Assembly (NCBI RefSeq): GCF_021462225.1
Contig: NC_061804.1
Span: 14,054,740 to 14,118,739 of the forward strand
From: Girardinichthys multiradiatus
Lineage: Eukaryota; Chordata; Actinopteri; Cyprinodontiformes; Goodeidae
DNA: 64,000 nucleotides
Direction of reading: 5' to 3'
Both the position numbers and the translations under genes were made by a program. Positions 1-9,905 of the stretch are shown one piece after another (within the stretch, counting starts at the first letter, position 1; each line of letters starts with the position of its first letter). A model generated the notes under the pieces. The model ran no database searches and was not told the DNA's origin. It saw only the letters and a program-made list of their open reading frames with translations.

Positions 1-1319
1 TAAAAGTCAGAATTGTTTTTCAAGGAAATTAGTGGAAAACGGGAATATTAATCCAGCACTTTATTCGTCAGTGTATGTTGCTGCACTTTTGCAATGACCC
101 TTTGTGGTTGTTTCCTTGGCTTCCATTTATAAGTTATACTTTGAAGAATTTCACACCTCAGAAAGTTTCAAAGAAATAAAAACTGGCCATTATTCCCCTT
201 TGTCATTCCACACCTGGAAATATGGTGCAATGCAATGTCTTCAAATAATAATAAAAGATTAAATTAAATGAAATCCTTTGTGACATTTGAGCTTTTTATG
301 ACTATTTGTCTTGACAATTCATGCAAAATCCCAAAGACCAAAATGAGGTTAGTTGTTGGAAAAGAAGCACATTTTAAAATCATGTTGCAACTTCTTTCAT
401 TCGAATTTAAAATCAGAAAAAATGAGTTAATAAGTTTCTAACAGCATTGCTCTTTTTATCAGTTCTCCATAAAATCCACATAAGAATGATTAATTCATTT
501 TTCTACTCATGCCTCATCTCCAGTCAAAGTTTACAAAATCTGTCTGTTTTTATGCTGACAGACAAAAATCATCAGTTGTACTATTCTCGGAGGGCAGGGT
601 TTTTTCAGTGACTCTACTATGGCTTGGAAATCCTTAGAATAATTAATGTTTATGTTTATAAAAAGTAAAGACACTGAATTTACAGTTAATCTCCATATAA
701 ACAGACATAATGATTTACTTATATTTGCAGTTAAGCCCCAAATTATTAATACCCTTGGAATTTAAGTAATCTTTTACATTTAACAACATGTGTATTATGA
801 CTGGAAGTAATTTTAACATTTTAGAGTGACATGACCAGAGTCCTGACTTTAAACGTAAAATAATCTGTGTAAGGAAGTCAAGATTGGTTACGGCAAGGAG
901 GTCTTTAAACTCAAAGATGTTGAGCTCATTACCAAAAATAAATTGTCAAAGTACCAACGGAAACATACAAACTGCTGATCAGCAATTGTAAGAATGGTTT
1001 GATTGCTGTAATGCCAATAATAATACTCCCATTGATTATTGTGAAGGGTACAGAATGTGTTCCAGATAGAAAGAGAACATATTTGTGACAAAAATCTCTG
1101 GCTTGTTCTGTATATGCGCAACAGTGATGGAATAAATAGGTTTTGCAATGTAGACCAACTCCTAGCATGGACATTTAATATTTGTGGGTTCTCTCGTAAA
1201 ATGTTTATTTATGTGTATTTGTCTGTCATTTTTGTGTTTTGCGTTTCTTTGTGGAAAGAGAGGATTTCTGATTTAAACAACATACAGGCTATGCTTATAG
1301 AGTCTGAAGGTTAACTTAC
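1..1319. other. Intron of the transporter gene, no exon found
   Basis: AT-rich sequence following the donor of the last visible transporter exon on the minus strand. I found no stretch matching the next expected OCTN exon, so the rest of the gene lies beyond the left edge. The one notable segment, about 888-1025, resembles 36,910-37,030 and keeps a short degenerate reading frame there. Otherwise nothing recognised. Confidence 0.5.
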
Positions 1320-4300
1320 ACTGTAATTTTCAAAGATGACCCTTGGAGCCTGAACTTTGTTCCATCGGGCAGCTTTTCTTATTATAGCCTCTGCTTCCTC
1401 AACTCTGCCCTGAGAGAGAAGCCATCGAGGAGATTCTGGGAGAAGCCTGTTTCATGATTAAACAATCCATAAACAGGATTAGCCCGCATTATTTATCTTA
1501 AATGCGATCATAAGTACTGAATTATTTCAGGCAACATGTGATGAGTTTTCCTACCACCAGAGGGGGATGTAGGCCAGACCAGGGATTGAAAGAGCCATGA
1601 GGAGAGATTTCCAGTCCCTCAAAAAGTAAGCAACAACAGGTAGCAGCATGTATCCAACAGCAAAGCCTAGGCATGTGCCCATAGATGAATAAAGGACACG
1701 TACATTTCCAGTCAAAATCTCAGCACCTACAAACCGGAAAAAAAACCAAAAAATTTGAACAGTGATCTGGGTTAATACAATGTATATATGCCATCTCTTG
1801 TACAATGCACTAGTTGTCTACACAGTATTGTTATTTTGAACATGATAGAATACTTGCAAGACTGTTTGTTTACTAAAATTGTATTCTGTACCAAGCACTA
1901 AAGCCGCCACAAAGTTGGATATTTGACCCAGTCCATTGAGAAAGAGGAGAAGGACAAACACAATCCATGAGGTAGAGAAGACTTGAGCAAAGGTAAAAAG
2001 TGTTTGTGCAGCCATTGTTGCAAATAGAATAGGTTTCCTTCCATACCTAGAGAGAAAAACGGAAAGAGATAAACTGTTTTATTTGAGGTCGTAATCCACA
2101 TTGTTCTTTTACCTTTAAGACTCTTAGGGGTCCATATATTTCCTGTCCAAGTATCAAAATACAAGATTTTACAAACAAAACCACACTGAAACACAAAGTA
2201 CATTGCACAAATACAACAGTGCATTTCTATGTGTGCATGATTTTATTGTCTTATAATTAGGATTGCATTAAAGTGTGTGTAATAGGGTTTGAATCTAACA
2301 AGGGTTTGCAGAGGAGAGCCCTGGGGGAGCCACAGTGCAGAAGCCCAAGGGAGCTGCAGCTTTTTTCCATTAAGACCAGATCAGTACAGAAAAGTCGACC
2401 AATGGTCAACAGATTTTCTCCCCAGAGGTGTGGATCTGTGTATCCTCTAGTTGCCATGGGCCTCTTGGATGCCTCTCTGATAAATGCTCTCCTTGCCCAG
2501 CCTGTGAGTTTACGTAGATGGTCATGTCCTGTTAGATTTACAGTTGTTACAACAAGGATCTGGTGTTTCCATTACCTGTCTGACAGTTGTCCTGAGAAGA
2601 AGGATCCAAAAAGAACCCCGACAAAGAAAACCGTAGAGGTAAATGGCTGCTTCCACTGCTCGCTGCACACCAGGTCAAACTGAAAAATGTTATATATTTA
2701 AATCTTTATGTTGATATTAAGCAACTAATTTTATTTTATTAAAGTTTCACAACTGTTTGTCTTGGGTGTGGTTTCTGCAGGGATGTGTTTGCACATGTTT
2801 GCTGTAGTCAACAGAAACAGGTGAAAGAGAGATACAAAACACAATCAGAGCCTCACACAAATAAAATGAAAGGACAAATGATATAAGCCTTGGACCATGA
2901 CATTTTGGTAAACAGCAAGGAAAGTGTTGCTGTGTTAATGTTTTATAAAATGTGCTCCAATTTGTCACTCACAAATTTAGCACCCAATCTAATGTTGACA
3001 TCATTGTCTCGAACATAAATTAAAAATTAATTCTTTTGAGTCTGTCACCTTAAGTGACACTCGCTGGAGACTCGTAATGTTTTACATGGTCTATGGTAGA
3101 TAATAATCTACAAGGGGAAGTAGTGTCTTTGTGAAAACATCTACACCAAGTAAATTGTTACACTTCTGAAGGGCCTATATTTTTTTAATGAGAGAGCATG
3201 CCTTCTCATGCTACTGGGAAGCAAACGTTTAAGATCAGTACTGATGTTTTTCCTTGTTGTGTTAGAAAACACCTGATTGGTCCACAGCAGTCAAACTGTG
3301 ATTTTAAAACACTATCTTACCTTGATGAGTTATTAAAGGTAACCAGTTGTCCTCATAATTCTCAAGAAGGGACTAAGGTTAGAATTTTAATACATTTTTT
3401 ACTTGCAGCTTCTACCTTTCTTTTCAGTGAAATAAAATAATGAAAGTGTCGTTCATAGAAGGTTGCTTTTACTAAAATCTAAGACATAGTAAGGAACTCG
3501 ATTTTCCTTCCTGCTTTTGTCTGGATCATGCTTGCTTTTCTTATATCTCTGTTCAAGCACACAATGAGGAATGCCAGCAACATCTGTGAACTATGTTCCA
3601 TACATCCTTCAGCTTGTATGTAGATGTTGATATTGAATAATGGGATCTTTCCAAAAATACAGAAATTAATGGCTATGCTTGTGTGGTAACAGATGGTCAA
3701 TTTAAAACAAAAAAATAAATGTTTCAGACACAACCAGTTGCCATGTTAAAGAACACAGCATGAAAAAACAAAGGATTTAAGGATGGCAGGGTAAGCTGTT
3801 CCTGAAGTACAGAATCAACAGGAAATAGACACGTTTGCAAGAAAAAAAACAGGCAAAACAAAATTAGACATTGGCACATACCTCAGTCACTATAGTGGAT
3901 AGGTAAATGTCTTTGCTGTACCTCCAGCCATCCACACAACTCTGTTGCTCCAGGTCAGTGAGGTTAATGTCCCTGCCAGGAATATATCCCTGAACAGAGA
4001 GATTTTGGACCACATCCAGTCTGTATCTGCGGCATTTGCTTAGTTTTAGTTTCCCATTCAGCACCTTAATGTCCAAACAAAAAGTCAGTGACTTTTTTTA
4101 GATGTTCAAAAATCTAAAGAAAGGTCTAAGTCATTACAACACAATAGCAACACATTTGTCAGATATTCAGACTAATACATCAAAAGAAAATACTATTAAA
4201 AATATTGACCTCACATCATGAGGAAGTTGCTACTGATCTGATTCTTAATATCTCCATATGGTGGCTAAAATGTGCAGAATATGTTTTAAATGTTTGAAAA

Positions 4301-7300
4301 TCTATATTCTTAATTGACATTACAGTTAATTACATGCAAATATTATAGGTTTTAATACTACCAGGACAGTACTGGGGATAATTACTGCACCATCACAGAT
4401 TTCTTCGAAGCAGAAGATTTAACGACATCCAAGCCTTTATGTCTTCCAGACCTGCATGTAGTATATCTAACTGGTTGGGATCATCAAGATTTATATATAA
4501 ATAAAGCTATCATCAGCATAACAGGGAAAATTATTCCCATGCTGCCTGACAATTTTTCCTATTGGAAGCATATATATAGTAAAGATAATTGGCCCAAGCT
4601 CTTGACCCTGTGGTACTCCACAATTAAACCTTGGGTTTGAAGAAGATTTATCGTTTACATGAACAAACTGGAATCTGTCAGACAAATAAGATTCAAACCA
4701 GCCTAGTGCTGTTTCCCTGATCCCTACAGCATGTTCCAGCCTTTCTAAGAGAATACAGGTCCTTCTAAAAAAATTAGCATATTGTGATAAAGTTCATTAT
4801 TTTCCATAATGTCATGATGAAAATTTAACATTCATATATTTTAGATTCATTGCACACTAACTGAAATATTTCAGGTCTTTTATTGTCTTAATAAGGATGA
4901 TTGTGGCATACAGCTCATGAAAACCCAAAATTCCTATCTCACAAAATTAGCATATTATTAAAAGGGTCTCTAAACGAGCTATGAACCTAATCATCTGAAT
5001 CAACGAGTTAACTCTAAACACCTGCAAAAGATTCCTGAGGCCTTTAAAACTCCCAGCCTGGTTCATCACTCAAAACCCCAATCATGGGTAAGACTGCCGA
5101 CCTGACTGCTGTCCAGAAGGCCACTATTAACACCCTCAAGCAAGAGGGTAAGACACAGAAAGAAATTTCTGAACGAATAGGCTGTTCCCAGAGTGCTGTA
5201 TCAAGGCACCTCAGTGGGAAGTCTGTGGGAAGGAAAAAGTGTGGCAGAAAACGCTGCACAACGAGAAGAGGTGACCGGACCCTGAGGAAGATTGTGGAGA
5301 AGGGCCAATTCCAGACCTTGGGGGACCTGCAGAAGCAGTGGACTGAGTCTGGAGTAGAAACATCCAGAGCCACCGTGCACAGGCGTGTGCAGGAAATGGG
5401 CTACAGGTGCCGCATTCCTCAGACCTGGGCTACAGAGAAGCAGCACTGCACTGTTGCTCAGTGGTCCAAAGTACTTTTTTTGGATGAAAGCAAATTCTGC
5501 ATGTCATTCGGAAATCAAGGTGCCAGAGTCTGGAGGAAGACTGGGGAGAAGGAAATGCCAAAATGCCAGAAGTCCAGTGTCAAGTACCCACAGTCAGTGA
5601 TGGTCTGGGGTGCCATGTCAGCCGCTGGTGTTGGTCCACTGTGTTTTATCAAGGGCAGGGTCAATGCAGCTAGCTATCAGGAGATTTTGGAGCACTTCAT
5701 GCTTTCATCTGCTGAAAAGCTTTATGGAGATGAAGATTTCATTTTTCAGCACGACCTGGCACCTGCTCACAGTGCCAAAACCACTGGTAAATGGTTTACT
5801 GACCATGGTATCACTGTGCTCAATTGGCCTGCCAACTCTCCTGACCTGAACCCCATAGAGAATCTGTGGGATATTGTGAAGAGAACGTTGAGAGACTCAA
5901 GACCCAACACTCTGGATGAGCTAAAGGCCGCTTTCGAAGCATCCTGGGCCTCCATAAGACCTCAGCAGTGCCACAGGCTGATTGCCTCCATGCCACGCCG
6001 CATTGAAGCAGTCATTTCTGCAAAAGGATTCCCGACCAAGTATTGAGTGCATAACTGTACATGATTATTTGAAGGTTGACGTTTTTTGTATTAAAAACAC
6101 TTTTCTTTTATTGGTCGGATGAAATATGCTAATTTTGTGAGATAGGAATTTTGGGTTTTCATGAGCTGTATGCCAAAATCATCCGTATTAAGACAATAAA
6201 ATACCTGAAATATTTCAGTTAGTGTGCAATGAATCTAAAATATATGAATATTACATTTTCATCATTACATTATAGAAAATAATGAACTTTATCACAATAT
6301 GCTAATTTTTTGAGAAGGACCTGTATTGTGATTGACTGTAACAAATGCAGCACTGAGATCTAACAAAACAAGTACAGACACAAGTCCATTATCTGAGGCC
6401 ATAAGGATATCATTAGTGACTTTCACTAGTGCCGTTTCCATGCTATGATGAGACCTGAAACCTGACTGAAACTCTTCAAACAGATCATTACTGTCTAAAT
6501 ACTTACACAGTTGATTAGCAACTATTTTCTCATGATTTTTAGATAAAAAGAGAAGATTAGATATAGGTCTAGAATTCAGTAAATCATCTTGATCAAGGGC
6601 AGGTTTCTTAAGTGAAGGTTTAATTACAGCTACCTTAAAAGCCTGTGGTACATATAGATTTACTAAGGATATATTAATCAAATCTAGAATGGACTGGTAA
6701 CCAAAATTCTGTTGATAGAAAGTTGACTTCGTGATTGTCCTCTGGAGGTTCAGGTCTGAGTCCATCACTACGCCCAGACTTTGGGCCTGATCAGTTGTTT
6801 CTAGCTGTAGTAACTGAAGCTGTGTGCTCTTGATATCTTGATCCATTAGTTTGAAAATAATTACTGAAATACAGTACTGTGCAAAAGTTTAGTCAGGTGT
6901 GAAAATCTGCTGTAAACAAAGAATGCTTTCAGAAATATAAATTATGATTGTTTATTTTTCTCAATTTACAAAATGCTAAGGGAGCAAACCCATACATTAA
7001 GAATTATCTTCAGCATAAAGAAGAACAAGACTTGGACCCCATATCGCCCTGATCTCAACTACATCAAGTGTGTCTGGGATTACATCAAGAAACAGAAGGA
7101 TGTGAGAAAGCCTAAGTCCACAGAAGATCTGTGGTTAGTTCTTCAAGATGTTTGAAACAACCTACCAGCCGAGTTCCTTCAAAAACTCTGTGCAAGGGTA
7201 CCTAGAAGAATTGATGCTGTTTTAAAGGCAAAGGGTGGTCACACCAAATATTGAGTTGATTTAGATTTTCTTTTGTTTCACTGCATTTTGTTGATTAATG

Positions 7301-8000
7301 AAAATAAAAGATTAACACTTCCATTTTTGAAAGCATTCTTTGTTTACAGCATTTTTTCACACCTGCCTAAAACGTTTGCACAGTACTGTAAATACAGTCA
7401 ATTTAAAGTATAACAAGTGACGCAAATACTTTTTCACATAGGCCCAAATTGGTTTTAATTCTGCTTTTCACTTTAAGAATAAAATCATCAGCTGGAAACT
7501 GTTTTTTTTGTATTTAATCTATTAAAACCTATTAAACCTATTAAAATGTGTGATTATCTGAGATGTTTACATTTGACAAGAACACAAAAACAAAATAAAT
7601 CTATAAAGGGGCCAGCATTTCTTCACAGCAAATGTAAAATATTTAGTATTGAAAATAAAATGCCAATAACCTAACAATGGAAAGGGGTTCCCTAATAGAA
7701 GGCATGTTAGCCCATAAATTAGAATTTCTATACAATAAGGTATGGTCAAGGGAAGCTGAAGAGGTGACTTACTGTTACTGGTATAATGCTTTTCCTCCAC
7801 TCTCCTGTGAGATTGATGTCTGGTACAAAGCAGTGGTGATCTGGTACATCAGTCAGAAAAATAAGATTGAAAGCACCAAATCCATTGGGGATAATGCTAG
7901 CACAGAGCAAGAAAAAGACAGTCTTTTGAAAACATCCCCAATGATCTAAAAAAACCACCATCTCTTCATAATCTTTCATTGTCGAATGATCCTCTTCCAT
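1320..8000 (-). CDS. slc22a4/5: OCTN-type organic cation/carnitine transporter (SLC22 family), 5' six coding exons, gene runs off the left edge
   Basis: A plasma-membrane MFS transporter; OCTN proteins carry carnitine and organic cations. Coding exons in order on minus: 7773-8000, 3882-4064, 2576-2679, 1892-2046, 1555-1726, 1320-1446. All have AG acceptors and GT donors, and the phases agree, giving about 323 codons. Exon sizes 104, 155, 172 and 127 equal those I recall for mammalian SLC22A5. Visible marks: an N-terminal [14 protein letters not shown] segment, CRRYRL and [14 protein letters not shown] in the extracellular loop, the MFS loop GQLSDRYGRK formed across the exon 3/4 junction, [10 protein letters not shown], and [20 protein letters not shown]. 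Start: ATG at 8000, or a second in-frame ATG at 7979 that fits mammalian N-termini better. Oddity: the extracellular loop, in one exon in mammals, is split by a 3.7-kb intron full of transposons. SLC22A4 and SLC22A5 cannot be separated from this part. Confidence 0.9.
2290..2545. repeat. Interspersed repeat fragment in a transporter intron
   Basis: The part at about 2,305-2,365 matches the GC-rich repeat at 14,525-14,590 (shared blocks GAGAGCCC, AGTGCAGAAGC and GGGAGCTGCAG). The rest of the segment, to about 2,545, looks like repetitive fish DNA of unknown class. It lies inside the intron between exons 3 and 4 of the transporter. Confidence 0.5.
4756..6323 (+). mobile_element. Tc1/mariner element, family 1, copy 1 (complete ends)
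   Basis: Flanked by TA at 4754-4755 and 6324-6325. Terminal inverted repeats of roughly 200 bp start CAGGTCCTTCT and end AGAAGGACCTG. The insert is 1,568 bp with one transposase ORF between the repeats. It sits inside the LINE reverse transcriptase frame, so it is younger than that LINE. Confidence 0.95.
5084..6046 (+). CDS. Tc1-type DDE transposase, copy 1, with a 14-residue internal deletion
   Basis: 320 aa. The N-terminal half has paired helix-turn-helix DNA-binding domains ([32 protein letters not shown]). The catalytic half carries the first Asp in VLFLDESKF, the second in [10 protein letters not shown] and the Glu in [12 protein letters not shown]. Compared with copy 2 (334 aa) it lacks 14 residues between the DNA-binding and catalytic halves, at the [10 protein letters not shown] junction, an in-frame 42-nt deletion; the Ser before the first catalytic Asp is Leu. 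The catalytic triad is present, but activity is doubtful because of the linker deletion. Confidence 0.92.
   Translation: MGKTADLTAVQKATINTLKQEGKTQKEISERIGCSQSAVSRHLSGKSVGRKKCGRKRCTTRRGDRTLRKIVEKGQFQTLGDLQKQWTESGVETSRATVHRRVQEMGYRCRIPQTWATEKQHCTVAQWSKVLFLDESKFCMSFGNQGARVWRKTGEKEMPKCQKSSVKYPQSVMVWGAMSAAGVGPLCFIKGRVNAASYQEILEHFMLSSAEKLYGDEDFIFQHDLAPAHSAKTTGKWFTDHGITVLNWPANSPDLNPIENLWDIVKRTLRDSRPNTLDELKAAFEASWASIRPQQCHRLIASMPRRIEAVISAKGFPTKY
6872..7388 (+). mobile_element. Deleted Tc1-like element, family 3, copy 1
   Basis: 517 bp flanked by TA (6870-6871, 7389-7390). The ends are inverted copies beginning CAGTACTGTGCAAAAG. The inside, from 6,973, retains only the C-terminal end of a Tc1 transposase ([18 protein letters not shown] and downstream). 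The catalytic Glu of the usual PIE triad position reads Lys. Sister copy at 62,282-62,834. Confidence 0.85.
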
Positions 8001-8745
8001 ATAGTTATACTGGTCTTTTTACTGTCTCGTCCCAAAGTTTGAAGTCAAATATCATCAAGCACCACATGAGCAGGATTTTGCATGTTATGGAAAGCCTTTT
8101 TTCCTGGGATTGAAAATGTCAGCACCTGTAAAAACCTGCATGACTAGATATACTGGTGAAAGAAAGGATTAGGTGAAAGAAGCACTGAGATCCTTTGAAA
8201 GCATATAGAAAGAAATACTGAAAAGCAGAAAGATGTTAGATCAGTCTGATCTAGAGAGACGAGATGCAGACATGCTTTAAATTGGCAGTTCCCTAAAAGT
8301 CAGTTGAAAACCCACAGCTAAGTACAGATTGGTGGGAATTGTCCAGGTAACCATCATGTTGGGTTGCAGGAAGCATTTACTGAAGAGGAGTGCGATAAGA
8401 TCTGTTTCAACCACCGGAGCACTAACCCTGAAACCAAGATTCTACCTCGAAACAAAAGAGAACAAAGCTTCACAAGCTGGGCGTGGGCTTGCAGAGACCA
8501 AAAACCAGTTGCAATGTTTAATGCTTCATGTTTAAACTTATTCCAACCTTTGTCTTTTTCCAAATAACTGACACCGGAGCTTTACCAGGTGCTTTATGCT
8601 GCAGCAACTTTCTCGATTTGAGATTTGAGCCTTGATACCATTCGGTCTTGGCGTTCCTTTTACTTCATTGCTTAGTTTGTGCTCTGATATGCACTGTCAG
8701 TTGTGAGACCGTATAAAGACACATACAATTTGCTCCAGTGCAAAT
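8001..8745. other. 5' flank of the transporter gene
   Basis: Sequence upstream of the transporter start on the minus strand; it probably holds the 5' UTR and promoter. No TATA box or CpG cluster that I can assign with confidence. No other gene seen. Confidence 0.3.
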
Positions 8746-8790
8746 CATATCCGATCAATTGAATATGGTAAATTCAATTGATCGGATATG
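8746..8790. repeat. 45-bp perfect palindrome (19-bp arms, 7-nt spacer)
   Basis: Left arm 8746-8764 (CATATCCGATCAATTGAAT) and right arm 8772-8790 are exact reverse complements around the spacer ATGGTAA. The palindrome abuts the repeat that starts at about 8,791. Confidence 0.9.
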
Positions 8791-9631
8791 GGGGGTGTGT
8801 GGACCAAAATGCTGAGGCAGGCGAGGAGACAGCATGGCGAGCAGAACGATGATTTATTTAGTAACTCCGGTTAAACAGAAGGCAGGCAGGTAGGGTGTAA
8901 CAGTGAGTCTTTACAAGAGTCCAGGTCAGACAGAGTACAAGAAACAATTTGGGAAGTTGACACAACAAACCAGCAGGGAACAAAGAAAACAGACCAATTA
9001 ATATACAGAGGGAAATGAGTGTGGAACAATAGACAGGTAATCAATGGAACTAGGGACAGGTGTGATATGGGAAGCAGGGAGGCTGAAGGACAGGTGAAAC
9101 TAATACAAAACTAAACCATGGGAGAAGGGACTAATTAACAAACTCAGAGAAACAGATCTAAGAAAACTATAACAACCTAAGATAGAAGAACCTGGCAAAT
9201 AAGAATTAACAAAAGAAACCATAAAGGAAACTCTAACTAAAAAAGTAAACAAACCCAAACAAACACTGACTGAAACTAACTGGGAGGAAAGCAGAGAAAA
9301 GCGAAGACTAGAATAAATGCAAACCAAAACGTAAACAATAAGCGGAACTAAGTATAGTGGCAAAGAATAACTACAAGCTAACCTATAGAAGGAACTAAAA
9401 CAATAGAAACCAACATGGGGAACTAAACTAGGGAAAAGGCTGGGAAGACTTACAAATATAAAGGGAAACGAACACTGAGTAAATAATAACTCAAGGGGAA
9501 CTAATTACAAGAGGAGGATCAGGGAAAAGAAACTAGAAGAGTGCAGCAAGAACAAATAACCTAACAATAAACAAGCATAGAAACACTAAGCAGGAAACTA
9601 AACTAGAAACCCCAAAGAAGCAAAGGGAACT

Positions 9632-9668
<37 letters not shown>

Positions 9669-9905
9669 GGAGAAAACCATTCTAAGTAATAAATAAATGA
9701 GAAAGCAACTACCAATGGAACTATGGGCGAGGGGAGAAATAACTTAATAAAACTAGGAGGCAGGAGAGAGAACAAAACTATCAGGAAACATAAGGAAATA
9801 AACAAGCATGACTACTAAACCCAAAGAAATAGAAACAGGTAACTGAAGAGTAAACAAGCGCAAAACCACAACAAAATCCAAAATGGCAGATCCTAACAAA
9901 CTTTG
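8791..9905. repeat. Non-autonomous interspersed element, purine-rich, no coding capacity
   Basis: Long A/G-rich tract with scattered short motifs (AACTAAAC, CAGGTG, GGAACTA), starting near GACCAAAATGCTGAGGC and ending near AAAATCCAAAATGGCAGATC. The same start, composition and end features occur in the element at 39,405-40,286, so the two appear to be copies of one family. A (TAA)n microsatellite lies at 9,633-9,665. Open frames in it are low-complexity and not credible genes. Confidence 0.65.
9633..9665. repeat. (TAA)n microsatellite
   Basis: Eleven near-perfect TAA units. Confidence 0.95.

Larger units (their letters stand above)
4380..6846 (-). mobile_element. Non-LTR retrotransposon (LINE) reverse transcriptase fragments, interrupted by a Tc1 element
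   Basis: On minus, 6846-6326 encodes RT N-terminal palm/fingers blocks ([57 protein letters not shown]). After the Tc1 insertion, 4753-4491 continues with [13 protein letters not shown] and the catalytic YADDS box, then LINE-like sequence to about 4,380. The frame is continuous across the insertion if one TA is counted. The clade looks like the L2/CR1/Rex group. A block resembling the 3' part of such an ORF ([12 protein letters not shown], near 6,770) sits upstream of the fingers block, so the order is scrambled. It is a 5'- and 3'-truncated, dead copy. Confidence 0.85.

Noticed and set aside
9100..9805. Hydrophobic minus-strand frames that look like membrane proteins
   Set aside because: They are translations of purine-rich repeat DNA (poly Leu/Ser/Phe/Tyr) including a TAA microsatellite.
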